Under the pieces are notes generated by a model, which made no database searches, had not been told where the DNA came from, and was given only the letters and a program-made list of their open reading frames with translations. DNA of 64,000 nucleotides from a bacterium (GTDB taxonomy: Bacteria; Hinthialibacterota; Hinthialibacteria; OLB16), in the NCBI GenBank assembly GCA_022072055.1, contig JAJVIK010000001.1:62001-126000 (forward strand). Reading direction: 5' to 3'. This document shows positions 19,469-29,198 of this stretch, piece after piece. Made by a program: the position numbers and the translations under genes. Numbering within the stretch: position 1 is the stretch's first letter; each line of letters begins with the position of its first letter.

Positions 19469-20692
19469 TCACCGCAGAAGAGAGAACAGATCCTCCCAAA
19501 GCTCCGCGGTCCGTCGCACCTCATCCCTCCGCGGCCTTCGAGAGATGTCCATTTCGGCGAGATGGGCGGCGAGTCGGCTTGCCAAGGCAAGCCCGAAGCA
19601 ATCCTCCTCCCCAAGCGAGGCGGAGGAGAACTGCTCACAGGCAAGTCCAAAGTTCTGATCGGCCAGCCGGCTCCATCCCAGCAGGGAGGCTCGCGCCAAT
19701 TGGAAGTCCCCCACGCTCAAGTCCAGCTCTGAAATCCGACCGAGGATGTCTTGAGCGGATAAGTCGCCGGAGGTTGATATGGATACAAGATTCTCCTCAA
19801 GGCAAGAGTCGTCCTCCGCTTTTAGCGCGCGAACTCCCTCCAAGGTGGAGGCCATGGCCTCCACACGTTTTTCATGCGGCAAGGCGGCGCCACGAACCAC
19901 GGGGAGCGGTTTCAGGACAAACCCATCCGCTTGGGCGACCACGGATAGGCCCCTGAGAAAATTCCGAAAGCGGCCAGTGAGACGCTCCTGATCGAAGACC
20001 GGCCGCCCGGGATCGGAGAGCAGGCCTATCGCTTCTCGGAAACGGCCCTCCAGGCACAGGGCCGCGAGCAGCGCGCGCCACTCAGCCGGTCCGAACTCCA
20101 CCTCCTCGACAAGGACTTCCAGACCGGCATCCGAGTCGCCGGTGCGAATCGACATGCCAATATTCGGCTCAACCTCGACAGGTGTGCTGAGCGCTTCGCT
20201 ACTCCACGGAAACCGTCGAACCAGGATCCCCCGCGACCAAATCTCCAAATGGGCCTTGGAGCTGTTGGCAACCTCGCCCTCCACCGAAAGGAGTGTCCGC
20301 CCTTGATTTCTCTCCAGGCGAACTCGTAAACAGTCTCCCGAGGGAGGGCAATGCATGCACGCCACTCGTCCCGCGCAGACTGACAAGTTCTTGCGGCCGG
20401 TCAGTTTCCCCACCCAGTCCAGCAGGTGACTGAACTCCGGGGTGAAGTGAATGGAGTCGAGCGCGAGCACCCGGAGGTAGTCCGAATGGATCCCCACTTT
20501 GAGCGTGGCCTGGATCGAAAAAGGCAAATCCAGGTTGTTCACCTCCTGAAGCTCCGGAAGGCTCAGCAAGGCAAACACTTCACTAGAATCCTCGCCGCTT
20601 GGGTCCAAGCCCACTTCCGTGAACATCAAGGGATCATTCCCGGCGGACAAGAGGCGAGCCAGCTCATCCCTGATCGGTTTTGTGGCGCTCAC
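19469..20692 (-). CDS. Unknown protein upstream of the CHAT-kinase gene
   Basis: I do not recognise a family. The ORF track starts at a GTG (20731), but GGAGGG lies six bases before the in-frame GTG at 20692 (MSATKPIRDELARLL), which I take as the start. The N-terminal half looks like alpha/beta segments followed by beta-sandwich-like strands (LLSVEGEVANSSKAHLEIWS). It has a cysteine cluster, CMHCPPSGDC. The C-terminal third is helical and could be a TPR-like array (ALKAEDDS to AELWEDLFSLLR). No signal peptide or membrane helix is seen, so it is probably cytoplasmic. It is on the same strand as the CHAT-kinase gene, about 150 bp upstream of that gene's likely start, and may be its partner or substrate (inference). 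Confidence 0.6.
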   Translation of the reverse strand: MSATKPIRDELARLLSAGNDPLMFTEVGLDPSGEDSSEVFALLSLPELQEVNNLDLPFSIQATLKVGIHSDYLRVLALDSIHFTPEFSHLLDWVGKLTGRKNLSVCAGRVACMHCPPSGDCLRVRLERNQGRTLLSVEGEVANSSKAHLEIWSRGILVRRFPWSSEALSTPVEVEPNIGMSIRTGDSDAGLEVLVEEVEFGPAEWRALLAALCLEGRFREAIGLLSDPGRPVFDQERLTGRFRNFLRGLSVVAQADGFVLKPLPVVRGAALPHEKRVEAMASTLEGVRALKAEDDSCLEENLVSISTSGDLSAQDILGRISELDLSVGDFQLARASLLGWSRLADQNFGLACEQFSSASLGEEDCFGLALASRLAAHLAEMDISRRPRRDEVRRTAELWEDLFSLLR

Positions 20693-20800
20693 AAGCTTCC
20701 CTCCGATTTCTCCTCCATCATATTCCACCACTTAGAGGTACGATGGGAGTCCCTCGGACGACTACACAAATTATATTCTGCGGGCGGGATGGCGGAGTTC

Positions 20801-21430
20801 CTAGCGAGTCCGCCGTCCCGGGCGGTAAGTCCTTTCCGGCGCGGACTGCGTCAAGCTGGCCGCGGTCCGCGCAAGATTGCCATCCACGGACACAAACAGG
20901 TTGCTGTAGGCCTCCTCAAGGCTGCGCTCCAAGGCTCGTTTCTCGGCCAATCGACCGAAGAAGATCCGGAAGAACCTCCCACCCTGCTCGGCCCCTTCCC
21001 CGGTGAGGGTGATCGGTTGAAGCTCCCTCCCGGTGTCGGGATCTCTCAAGACAAAGCGAAGCGGGGCGCGAGAGTCCAACCCACCGGCGCGGACCACCGG
21101 CTGCTCACACTGATACTCGAGCACATAGTCCCAGCGTTTGTCGCCCGCGTTTTCGGCCAGACCGGCGTTCTTGAAATGGCGTTTGGTGAGAACGGCCAGC
21201 CCCTCCTGAACCGTCTCCTCCGGGGAAAAGACATAGGTGGTTCCAGGCCAGATTCCGCTCCCCGGCTTGAGGTCATATTCGCGTCCCGGAGGGATGTAGA
21301 CTCCCACGCGCGAGGGGCTGCCGGTCACCGCCGATGCGCTCGGAAGGGTGGGGGACACTCGCAGGGCGGAGGTGCAGCCCGAAACAAGAAAGGCAAGCGC
21401 AAGAACAGAAAGAAAGACTCGGGGCTTCAT
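20801..21430 (-). CDS. Small predicted lipoprotein, unknown function
   Basis: The ATG at 21430 gives a compact lipoprotein signal, MKPRVFLSVLALAFLVSGC, with lipobox LVSGC; the ORF-track start at 21451 is a GTG. The mature protein of about 190 residues has a mixed alpha/beta look (RVGVYIPPGREYDL, WDYVLEYQCEQPVV, FVLRDPDTGRELQP). It resembles small outer-membrane-anchored lipoproteins of unknown role. It follows the BatA/VWA gene by 69 bp and may be cotranscribed with it. Confidence 0.65.
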   Translation of the reverse strand: MKPRVFLSVLALAFLVSGCTSALRVSPTLPSASAVTGSPSRVGVYIPPGREYDLKPGSGIWPGTTYVFSPEETVQEGLAVLTKRHFKNAGLAENAGDKRWDYVLEYQCEQPVVRAGGLDSRAPLRFVLRDPDTGRELQPITLTGEGAEQGGRFFRIFFGRLAEKRALERSLEEAYSNLFVSVDGNLARTAASLTQSAPERTYRPGRRTR

Positions 21431-21499
21431 GGAAGCGACGGGGAAAACCACCCACCAACAAGCTCAAAGCGGGATGAAGACACAACCAACCCCCAGCGG

Positions 21500-23371
21500 C
21501 TACACTGAGTTGCTTACGCCGATTTCCACCAGCGCAAGCAGGAAACAGAGCGCGAGAATCGCGGCGGTCCAATCATGGAGGGTCGAAGGAAGATTTTCAA
21601 TCTCCCCGATAAACTCATCCGCGTCCATCGAGTGGACGCCCCGTTCAGCCAGCAGTTCCCGTTCCGCCTCCGAAAGGGAGCGAAGATCGGATTCCCGAAT
21701 GGGGATCCCACCGGCGGCCTCCCGGTTCGTAAGGGCGTTCGGATCGATGAGCGTGCGTTTCACCATCTGGGAGAGAAGGGGCACCCATCCCGGAGAGAGC
21801 ACCAATCCAGTCTCCGATGGGGAAAGCGGAACGGTCCACGCGACGACTGTTCCGGCCCCGAACCGGCGCGTTTGGAAGAGCGGGAGCTCCTCGCCGAAAT
21901 CCGAGCGCGCGAGCCACTCATCGCTCCAGCCCGCGAGAGGGAAGGCCCGAAACCCTTGCTCCGCCCAGTCGGCGGCGCGCGCCGCGGAATCGAGCGCGGA
22001 ATCAAACCAAGGCTGCGCGCCAGCGATCAAGGAGATCGCCCCAGCCGGCGCGCGGACTTCACGCGAGACACACTCCCAGGCATTCCACCAATCCGACCAA
22101 GCTTGAGGTTGGGCTCCCACCGGCGCGCCTTCGATCAGGACTAGAAGACCCTCCCCACCCTCCACGCGGGCGCGCAGAAGACGCGTCCATTCCGGCGACA
22201 CAGCTTTCTCTCCGATCAGCAAAACAGCCGTGGCTTCAAGGCCGCCCTCGCTGGGAGGGGGCCCGCTCGGATCGGCCCCCTCGACCTCGAATGCTGATAG
22301 CGCGGCCTGGAGCAGGTGACGCCATTCCGGATCGGCGGCCAGAACCTGAAGGCGCGCCCCCTTGAGTGTCTTGGGAACCACGATCCGTTCATCATCGGCG
22401 CTGAGCGAGTCTTGCTCCCCTCGCGGGAACTCCAGCGCGGCGGTCACCGTGCGGATTCCCGGTGGAACCAGAGCCGAAGCGCCCAAAGCCAGTGGGGCGC
22501 TTCCGGACGCCGAGATCGGAACCTCCGCGCCAAAAGTTTTCCCCTCGCTGTCGACCCAACCATATCGGAGTCCGCGCGGGCGATCATCCGACTCTCCACT
22601 CCCCTGGAACGCCTCGGCGGAAACAGTAAGCAGGGCCGGTTCGCTCTCAAACAAGGGCTCGTTGCGGACGTCGAGCTCGGAAAGCGCCCAGTTCCCACCC
22701 GTCCAGGTCTCTCCGACAAGGAGCGCGCGCACCGGGATGGGGTGGGGACGCCCTTCCTCGGTGAGATTCCAATTGGAGGCGGTTCGGTCGGTCAGGACCC
22801 AGAGCGCCGCCCCCGGTCTCATTCCCGCCGCCACCCGTTTGAGCAGAGGTTGGATCGGCTGAGAAAACTCAAGACGACTTCGGGAGGCAACCCGTTCGGC
22901 AAGGGTTTCCCGGTCGGAGATTGAGAGTGAAAGGGGGTCCGCCTCCCGGTCGACGTCACTGGCGAGAACCACGCTCCAGTTCCCACCGCGCGCCTCCAGG
23001 ACACGGTCGGCGATGCCGACCGCGCGCTCGAACACGGACAGTCCGGCGGAGTCTTTCACCTCCAGCGAAACCGAGTCGTCCAGCAGCAGCACGTTTTCAA
23101 ATCCAAGCGCGGGAGTTTCTGGGGATGAAGAGGTGCGGGTGGAGGGGCCCGCGAAGGCCAGCGCGAGCAGCAACAGCACCAACATGCGCAAGATCATCAG
23201 AAGCTGATCCTGTATCCGAAGATGGAAGCGCTGCTGCATCGCGGCCTTTTTGAGGAAGCGGAAGGTGGGCAGTTCGAGCACTCGGACCCGCCTCCTGCGA
23301 ATCAGGTGCAGCAACACCGGTAGCGCGGCAAATCCGGCAAGGGCAAGGAGAAGCGGTTCGAGAAAGCTCAT
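21500..23371 (-). CDS. BatA/VWA-type membrane protein
   Basis: The start is the ATG at 23371, which overlaps the upstream TGA as ATGA; the ORF-track start at 23419 is an upstream extension. The N-terminus (MSFLEPLLLALAGFAALPVLLHLIRRRR) and a second helix (ILRMLVLLLLALAFAGPS) are the BatA-type two-helix module. A von Willebrand A-like domain follows with an intact metal-site motif (DDSVS, about residue 100). The rest is a long extracytoplasmic region. It includes a glutamine-amidotransferase-like stretch (TAVLLIGEKAVSPEWTRLL) and ends in a C-terminal helix (ILALCFLLALVEIGV). In many bacteria such genes sit beside MoxR ATPases and DUF58 proteins. Neither is adjacent here, although a ChlI/MoxR-like ATPase occurs at 31.5 kb. 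Confidence 0.8.
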   Translation of the reverse strand: MSFLEPLLLALAGFAALPVLLHLIRRRRVRVLELPTFRFLKKAAMQQRFHLRIQDQLLMILRMLVLLLLALAFAGPSTRTSSSPETPALGFENVLLLDDSVSLEVKDSAGLSVFERAVGIADRVLEARGGNWSVVLASDVDREADPLSLSISDRETLAERVASRSRLEFSQPIQPLLKRVAAGMRPGAALWVLTDRTASNWNLTEEGRPHPIPVRALLVGETWTGGNWALSELDVRNEPLFESEPALLTVSAEAFQGSGESDDRPRGLRYGWVDSEGKTFGAEVPISASGSAPLALGASALVPPGIRTVTAALEFPRGEQDSLSADDERIVVPKTLKGARLQVLAADPEWRHLLQAALSAFEVEGADPSGPPPSEGGLEATAVLLIGEKAVSPEWTRLLRARVEGGEGLLVLIEGAPVGAQPQAWSDWWNAWECVSREVRAPAGAISLIAGAQPWFDSALDSAARAADWAEQGFRAFPLAGWSDEWLARSDFGEELPLFQTRRFGAGTVVAWTVPLSPSETGLVLSPGWVPLLSQMVKRTLIDPNALTNREAAGGIPIRESDLRSLSEAERELLAERGVHSMDADEFIGEIENLPSTLHDWTAAILALCFLLALVEIGVSNSV

Positions 23372-24174
23372 GCGCCCGCGCGAATCGACTCTGGGGTTTG
23401 CTGGTAGGGATCGCGCCACTCATCGAGGAGGATGAGCAGCGAAAGGACCGAAAGTGCGGCAAACACCCCCGGAAGGACCAGCAGTAGCGGCGGGGCTTGC
23501 AGGCACAAGACCGCGAAAAGCGCCTGAATCCCAAAAATGAAGGCTGTTCGGAATGGCTTCCACAGCGCCACCATCGCCGAGCGCTTGAGCGCAACCCAGA
23601 AGGGGCGCTTCTGATGAACCAAGAACGGCCCCAGGTGAACTTGAACCATGCCCAGGAAAAGCCCCATCCAGAGAGTCACCGCCATGCCGAGCATGCGGAC
23701 CAACGGCCATTGCGGAAACATCCGCGGATAGATGGCGAGATTGAACGCCAGGACTCCAAACCCGAAACCGAGAACCAGCAGAGTGGTGAGCGCGGGGATT
23801 GGGAAACGAAGAAGCCCCGTGGGGAGGTCGGACCAAGCCGGATACTGAAAGGAGAGAATCAGGTCGAAGTAACCGAGCACCGCGAACCAAGCCATCACGG
23901 AGACGGATAGTCCGCACAGGGCCAGGACAATCTGGAGTACCACGGTCGAAGTGGGCGCGCTCCCCGGGGTTGGGAGATGGGACCCGACAAGCGCCAAGGG
24001 GGCGAAGGCCGCGAACAGGATCGCGATCAGGAAGGCTCCGCACAACACGGCTGCTCCGAGCTCATCGTAGGCCTGGCGAAGCCACTGCTTGAGCAAATAC
24101 CCAAGCGAGTGGTTCCCCTTTCCGCGACTCGCGATTTGATGGAGTTCTCCCTGTGTCATTTCAAGTAACGGCAT
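23368..24174 (-). CDS. Polytopic membrane protein of unknown function
   Basis: The ATG at 24174 is preceded by AAGAGGA. About six membrane helices are visible, including AAVLCGAFLIAILFAAFAPL, VVLQIVLALCGLSVSVMAWF, LTTLLVLGFGFGVLAFNLAI and PLLLVLPGVFAALSVLSLLI. The soluble N-terminus is short (MPLLEMTQGELHQIASRGKG). I do not recognise the family. Its stop overlaps the start of the BatA/VWA gene by 4 bp, which implies translational coupling. A joint role at the membrane is likely. Confidence 0.7.
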   Translation of the reverse strand: MPLLEMTQGELHQIASRGKGNHSLGYLLKQWLRQAYDELGAAVLCGAFLIAILFAAFAPLALVGSHLPTPGSAPTSTVVLQIVLALCGLSVSVMAWFAVLGYFDLILSFQYPAWSDLPTGLLRFPIPALTTLLVLGFGFGVLAFNLAIYPRMFPQWPLVRMLGMAVTLWMGLFLGMVQVHLGPFLVHQKRPFWVALKRSAMVALWKPFRTAFIFGIQALFAVLCLQAPPLLLVLPGVFAALSVLSLLILLDEWRDPYQQTPESIRAGA

Positions 24175-24261
24175 AAGGTCCTCTTCCCCTCAAAGATGCC
24201 GTCAGGTGGGTCGAATGACAAGGGCTTCTCGCGATCGCATCCGCGCCGCGCGGGCCGGGGG

Positions 24262-25080
24262 TCAGGAGATGTACCCCTTTCCTCGCAAGAACGCCACGGA
24301 GTCAGCCATCACCTGATGCTTGCCCTCGAAGGTTTCCACTTCGCCCTCGATCCCCTCGACCTCCAGACTGATCGGACCGTTCCAGCTGTTTTTGCGAAGG
24401 ACATCAAAGAAGCGGTCGAAGGGGACAGTCCCGGCGCCAAGAGCGGGAAAGCTGAAATCATGATACTTGCAGTAGCTGTCCTTGAGGTGCATATGGGACA
24501 GGCGCTCCATTACTTGTTCGAGTTCGGCGGGACCATCGGGGGCTTGGTTGTAATAGTAAACATTGGCGGTGTCGAAGTTGGCCCTGAGGGGGAACCCCGA
24601 GAAGTCCTTGGCCACCTTCCAAAACACCTCGGCGTTGTCGTAGAGCGGCGGATGCAGTTCCAGCGCAAGGGAGAATTTGCACCGTGAGCAGTGTTCGAGC
24701 ACGGTCGGGAAGATCTTATAGGCCTCCTCAAGGGGTTTGCCCCAAGTGACCGAAAGGTCCACAACCAAAAGGCCCAGCTCCTCGGCGACATCAAACTTGA
24801 TCCGGTCCAGGGGGAACAGGGACTTGTCGGTGTTCTCCACAAAGATGAATCCTGTCTTAGCGACCAGACCGTAGCGCTCGAGAAGACCCTTAAGCCGCCC
24901 GACCTGACCGGGGTCCCAGTGGTCGAGGTCCTCAATACGCCTGGGGATGTCCAGAATGCCGGGGATGGTTTCGACCGAGAGTTCGATCTCTCGAAAGCCG
25001 AGACGGGAGATTCCTTCGAGCGCGGCGATGAAACCGAAGCGGGCGTAGCAGTTGGTGAAGATCTCAATCGGATTGGGCAC
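24262..25080 (-). CDS. Sugar phosphate isomerase/epimerase family TIM-barrel protein
   Basis: This is the AP-endonuclease-2/xylose-isomerase-like TIM barrel. Typical elements are YARFGFIAALEGISRLGFRE near the N-terminus, LALELHPPLYDN, ANFDTANVYYYNQ, MHLKDSY and FPALGAGTVPFD. These carry the Glu, His and Asp residues that bind a divalent metal. Length (272 residues) is normal. The start is GTG at 25080 with GGGAGG seven bases upstream. It probably isomerises or epimerises a sugar or inositol derivative. Substrate cannot be told from sequence. It stands alone between the membrane-protein and two-component clusters. Confidence 0.85.
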   Translation of the reverse strand: MPNPIEIFTNCYARFGFIAALEGISRLGFREIELSVETIPGILDIPRRIEDLDHWDPGQVGRLKGLLERYGLVAKTGFIFVENTDKSLFPLDRIKFDVAEELGLLVVDLSVTWGKPLEEAYKIFPTVLEHCSRCKFSLALELHPPLYDNAEVFWKVAKDFSGFPLRANFDTANVYYYNQAPDGPAELEQVMERLSHMHLKDSYCKYHDFSFPALGAGTVPFDRFFDVLRKNSWNGPISLEVEGIEGEVETFEGKHQVMADSVAFLRGKGYIS

Positions 25081-25159
25081 GGATCAACCTCCCACGGGGA
25101 AAGTGTCGCTTGGACCGGGAGAGGGTCTCATACTCCAAACGCGGCTGTCAATTCGGGGA

Positions 25160-26440
25160 TCAGGGGGCGACCACCAAAACCGGGGTGTTTCCAAGCGCCT
25201 TGCGCAGGCGCGGAAGCATGTTCTCGGTCACTTGCATCCCACGCCGTCCGAGCAGCAAGCCGGAGGAGTCCATCAGATCCTCGGCGAGCTTCTGACCGGC
25301 GCGGAGCTGGCTCGCGGGGGTGTGCATGGTCCGCTCCCGCTCCTGCTCGACAATCAGGCTTTCGAGATGGCGTAATGCGATCTCCACGAGGTTCGGATCG
25401 TAGAGTGTTCCGGAGGACTCCCGCAGGTGGATCCGGGTTTCGTGCGCCAGGGTCTTGCTCTCACGGTGTCCCATGCGGAAGGTGTCGATTCCATCGGCGA
25501 GTCGAATGATGCGCGCTCCGAGGGGGATTTTGTGGCCCTCCTTGCCGTCGGGAAACCCGCTGCCGTCATGGTTTTCGGCGTGACTTTCCAGGAATTCCAC
25601 AATCGCCTCGGGCCCCGGAACCTGGCTGAGGAGAGTGGCGGATATCACGGGATAACGCTCGTAGGCCGCCCTTTCGACGGGGGTGAGTTCCCATGGGGGT
25701 TTGTGGCGAATCGAGTCGGGGAGACCGAACTGTCCGATTTCATGGAGGAGCGCCGCGACTTTAAGCGAGCGGAGCGGCAGGCCCTCGATCCCGCATAGCG
25801 GGCCGAGCTCGGAGACAATCGCCTCGACCCGCCCGGCGTGGCTTCCCTCATTCACCCCGGCTTGTTCGAAGAGGTTGGCCAGGAGTCGGACCGACCCCAA
25901 GTAGCTGTCCTCCAGCTCCGCTTCTTGCTTCTTGAGGGTGTCGATGGTCGATTGGAAGTTGCTCGAAATGGTCTTGAGCTGCTCCTGGAGGTTTGCGGTC
26001 ACCTCCCCGATCTGCCTGGAAACTCGGACCGCGACCTCCTCATCGGGGGTCTCTTGGGGCCGGCCCCGCATGGCTATCAGGTTCTTGATCTTGGCCACGA
26101 AGGGTCCGTAGTCCACGGGTTTTGAAACCACATCGAGCACGCCCCGTGAGAACAGATCCATCACCACGCGCCGGTCGGCCACCGCGGAAAGGACAATGAC
26201 CAACGGGGGATCGGACATCTCGATCAGTTTGGTGACCAGGGCGTGCCCATGCATGACCGGCATGAGCAGGTCGGTGATGACAAGGTCGAAGCGGGTGGTT
26301 TCGATGGCTTGGAGAGCCTCAGCGCCGTTGAGGGCCCCCTGGCAGAGGAAACCTTCTTCCTCCAAAGCGCGGATGGTCGCGGACAGGACCGCCCGTTCGT
26401 CATCCACCACCAGCACGTGGGGCATGGAAGCTTGAGTCAC
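25160..26440 (-). CDS. Receiver protein with a variant HD-GYP-type output domain
   Basis: An N-terminal receiver domain (about residues 8-125) has VLVVDDERAV, phospho-acceptor DLVITDLLMP and the later conserved lysine (VSKPVDY). A coiled region (about 150-190) leads to an HD-GYP-like domain (about 195-370). The canonical motifs are altered: LLHEIGQFGLPDSI instead of HDIGK, YPVISATLL without the usual histidine, and HAENHDGSGFPDGKEG with GFP for GYP. Cyclic-di-GMP hydrolysis is therefore uncertain; it may be a binding or signalling relic. It is the last gene of a four-gene two-component operon. Its GTG start overlaps the hybrid kinase stop by 4 bp (GTGA), with GGAGG upstream. An in-frame ATG at 26425 is the alternative. 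Confidence 0.85.
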   Translation of the reverse strand: MTQASMPHVLVVDDERAVLSATIRALEEEGFLCQGALNGAEALQAIETTRFDLVITDLLMPVMHGHALVTKLIEMSDPPLVIVLSAVADRRVVMDLFSRGVLDVVSKPVDYGPFVAKIKNLIAMRGRPQETPDEEVAVRVSRQIGEVTANLQEQLKTISSNFQSTIDTLKKQEAELEDSYLGSVRLLANLFEQAGVNEGSHAGRVEAIVSELGPLCGIEGLPLRSLKVAALLHEIGQFGLPDSIRHKPPWELTPVERAAYERYPVISATLLSQVPGPEAIVEFLESHAENHDGSGFPDGKEGHKIPLGARIIRLADGIDTFRMGHRESKTLAHETRIHLRESSGTLYDPNLVEIALRHLESLIVEQERERTMHTPASQLRAGQKLAEDLMDSSGLLLGRRGMQVTENMLPRLRKALGNTPVLVVAP

Positions 26441-28743
26441 CGCCCTCCGCCTCGGGGGGGAGAATCGAGCGAGGTTCGGATGGTTCTCGCTAGGGCGTCG
26501 GTCTCAAAGGGTTTGTGTACAAAGCCCACCGAACCGAGCGCGGCGATACGGGATCGAATCTCCGAGTCGATGAAACCGCTTGAGAGCAAGACCCTCATGT
26601 CCGGGGATTGTTCAAGGATCCTCTCGCAGCAATCAAGACCGTCCATCTCCGGCATTTGAATGTCAAGGAGGACCGCGGCGATGTCGGACCTGTTGCTCTC
26701 GAAGACCCCAAGGGCCTCCCTTCCATCCCGCGCGGTGAGGACCGTGTAGCCGAGGCTGACCAGCCTCCGGCGGCAGATTTCCAGGATCGCTTCCTGGTCA
26801 TCCACCACCAAAACAGTCTCGGTTCCCCTCGGGAGGTCTCTCTCCTCAGGTGGGGGCTCCGCCTGGGTCTCCCTGCCGACCTTGGCGGGGAGATAAGCTC
26901 GAAACAGGGTCCCCTTGCTCACCTCGCTGTAGCAGGTGATAAACCCGCCATGCTGCTTGACAATTCCATAGACGGTGGCCAGTCCCAACCCGGTTCCCTT
27001 CCCCGCCTCCTTGGTTGTGAAGAAGGGCTCGAAGATATGGGGGAGCGCATCGGGGCCGATCCCCATTCCGGTGTCGGCGACCCCGATGACGACATGAAGT
27101 CCCGGTAGGGCCCCCGGGTTCTCCTTGCAGTAGGTGGGGGTGATGTCCTGGGTCGAGACGGAGATTTCCAGGCGCCCGCCATGCGGCATGGCATCCCGCG
27201 CGTTGACGCACAAATTCACGAGGAGCTGATGGATTCGGCCCAAATCGGCGACCACGGGGGGGAGACCCTCCTCGATCCGGTAATTCACGGAGATGGAGGT
27301 TGGGAAAGTCCTTTCGATCATGCGCGCCACTTCCTTGACCACCGGCTGAAGATCGAGCGGGAACATGACCAGCTCGGTCTTGCGACTGAAGGCGAGGAGC
27401 TGATGGGTCAGTTCCGCCGCGCGCTTGGCGGAGTCCAGAATCTTGTCCAAGTCGCGGGCCCCATTGGACCCGGGAGCCACCTCGCGCTGCAGAAACTGTC
27501 CATAGGCCAGGATGATCTGAAGCATGTTGTTGAAGTCGTGCGCGATTCCTCCGGCCAGCTGCCCGACAGCCTCCATTTTTTCGAGGTGACGGATGCGCGC
27601 CTCAAGGAGGAGCTCATCGGTCACATCCCGTTTGACCGCGACAAAGTTCATGAGCCGTCCCTCCGTGTCGAACACGGGAGAGATGGTGGCCTCCTCGGTG
27701 TAGGTGGAGCCATCCTTTCTCCGATTGACCATCCTTCCGGACCAGGAATTGCCGGAAAGGATGGTTTCCCAAAGGGAGCGGTAGTGCTCGGGGGGATGTT
27801 CCCCGCTCTTGAGGAATCTCGGGTTGAGGCCAAGGACCTCGAAGGCGGAGTAGCCGGTGGTTCGCTCGAAGGCCGGATTGACATACCGAATGGCCCCATC
27901 CGATTCGGTGATCATCACCGCGTCGGCGACATGCTCCATGGCCGCGGCGAGGCGTTTGAGCCGCAGGTCCATCTCCTTGCGCTCGGTGATATCCTCCGCC
28001 AGTCCCACCAGACGGTAGGTTTCGCCGAGATCGTTCTTGACCGGAAAGCCTCTATCTCGAATCCAGCGGACTGATCCCGAGGGGTGCAGAATGCGGTATT
28101 CCAGTTGGTAGCCGTTGCTGGGGACGCTTGGGCCGAAGGCGCCCGCCACGGAGGGTTGGTCCTCGGGGTGGACATTCATCGGCCAGGCGAGCGGCTCCTG
28201 GTGGAGGATCTCAATGGGCAGCCCCCACACGTGCTCGAAGCTCGGATTCACATAGATGATCTGCCCGTCCTCGATGTCCATCAGCCAGAAGACCTCGCGA
28301 ATGTTCTCGGCGAGTTGGCGGAAGCGCTCCTCGCTCTCGCGGAGCGCCCGTTCGGCGCTGGCCAGGGTGACCACGCGCTCCACCGCGAGGGGAAGGTCCT
28401 CCCAGAAGGTCCCGGTTTTGATGACATAGTCCGCGGCCCCCTCATGAATGGCGCGCGCGGCGACTTTCTCATCTCCAAGCGCGGTGACCATGATGACCGG
28501 GACGACCGGTTTGACGGCATTGGCCTCGGCCAGCACCGGCCAGGCCTCCCCATCCGGAAGTCGATAATCCAGCACCACCGCGGAGAAAGATTCGCTCCGG
28601 AGCATCCGGATGGCATCCTCGACCCGGGTGGCGGTGCGAAGCGCCCGCCCAACCCGTTGGAAGGCGCGCCGCTCCAACTCGATTGTGGCGGCGTCATCCT
28701 CGACTACCAGAATGGTCTGGGTTTGAGTCGGTTCCGCCATCAT
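26437..28743 (-). CDS. Hybrid histidine kinase: REC-PAS-PAS-HisKA-HATPase-REC
   Basis: A first receiver lies at residues 10-125 (D59 in [10 protein letters not shown]). Two PAS/PAC modules follow at about 135-255 and 262-378, each ending in a typical PAC tail ([20 protein letters not shown]). The dimerisation box is at about 388-450 with phospho-acceptor H402 (GGIAHDFNN). The HATPase ([30 protein letters not shown]) and a C-terminal receiver ([12 protein letters not shown]) complete it. No membrane helix is seen, so it is cytoplasmic. The ATG overlaps the preceding receiver gene's stop by 4 bp and the next gene overlaps its stop, so it is translationally coupled on both sides. The internal receivers make it a likely hub of the operon's phosphorelay. 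Confidence 0.93.
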   Translation of the reverse strand: MMAEPTQTQTILVVEDDAATIELERRAFQRVGRALRTATRVEDAIRMLRSESFSAVVLDYRLPDGEAWPVLAEANAVKPVVPVIMVTALGDEKVAARAIHEGAADYVIKTGTFWEDLPLAVERVVTLASAERALRESEERFRQLAENIREVFWLMDIEDGQIIYVNPSFEHVWGLPIEILHQEPLAWPMNVHPEDQPSVAGAFGPSVPSNGYQLEYRILHPSGSVRWIRDRGFPVKNDLGETYRLVGLAEDITERKEMDLRLKRLAAAMEHVADAVMITESDGAIRYVNPAFERTTGYSAFEVLGLNPRFLKSGEHPPEHYRSLWETILSGNSWSGRMVNRRKDGSTYTEEATISPVFDTEGRLMNFVAVKRDVTDELLLEARIRHLEKMEAVGQLAGGIAHDFNNMLQIILAYGQFLQREVAPGSNGARDLDKILDSAKRAAELTHQLLAFSRKTELVMFPLDLQPVVKEVARMIERTFPTSISVNYRIEEGLPPVVADLGRIHQLLVNLCVNARDAMPHGGRLEISVSTQDITPTYCKENPGALPGLHVVIGVADTGMGIGPDALPHIFEPFFTTKEAGKGTGLGLATVYGIVKQHGGFITCYSEVSKGTLFRAYLPAKVGRETQAEPPPEERDLPRGTETVLVVDDQEAILEICRRRLVSLGYTVLTARDGREALGVFESNRSDIAAVLLDIQMPEMDGLDCCERILEQSPDMRVLLSSGFIDSEIRSRIAALGSVGFVHKPFETDALARTIRTSLDSPPRGGGR

Positions 28744-29198
28744 CGCGAGACTCCATTTTCGACCGGCACGCTGATGACTGAGATGAACAGCCCCAACCGA
28801 GTGATCGCCTCGATGAAGGACTGGGGTTCAACGGGCTTGGTGATATAGACGCTACAGCCGAGGTCGTAACAGCGCTGAACCTCGCGCGGGTCATCCGTCG
28901 TGGTCAGCATGACCACCGGGATTTTTCGCTTGTGGGGGTCGGCCTTGATCCTCCGCAGGACTTCCACCCCATCCAGGCCGCCCGGCATATTGATGTCGAG
29001 AAGGACCAGCAGGTGGCCGTTTCCCGGACGGTTCGAATACGCGCCGTTCCGAAAAATGTAGTCAATCGCCGCCTCGCCGTCGGACACCGAGTCCATCGTG
29101 TTGTGGATGCCGACCCGGCGGAGATTCCGTTTGACCAGCTCGGTGTGCCCCTCGTCGTCATCGACTATCAGAATGTCGAGTTTGTGCTCCGTTTCCAT
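28740..29198 (-). CDS. Stand-alone receiver (Rcp1-type response regulator)
   Basis: This is a single receiver domain with no output domain. It has acidic residues in ILIVDDDEGH, the phospho-acceptor in LVLLDINMPG, TTTDDPRE and the conserved lysine in VYITKPVEP. The insertion after strand 2 (FRNGAYSNRPGNGH) is characteristic of Rcp1-like regulators that work with phytochrome-type and PAS kinases. The ATG at 29198 shares one base with the upstream kinase's TGA; the TTG at 29201 in the ORF track is not needed. Its own stop overlaps the hybrid kinase start. It probably shuttles phosphate between the two kinases (inference). Confidence 0.92.
   Translation of the reverse strand: METEHKLDILIVDDDEGHTELVKRNLRRVGIHNTMDSVSDGEAAIDYIFRNGAYSNRPGNGHLLVLLDINMPGGLDGVEVLRRIKADPHKRKIPVVMLTTTDDPREVQRCYDLGCSVYITKPVEPQSFIEAITRLGLFISVISVPVENGVSR

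Noticed and set aside
13454-20692. Naming the CHAT-kinase locus as a known anti-phage system
   Set aside because: CHAT, WD40 and LRR domains occur in defence but also in general signalling. No other defence gene, phage gene or known system architecture is present, so only a hypothesis is given.
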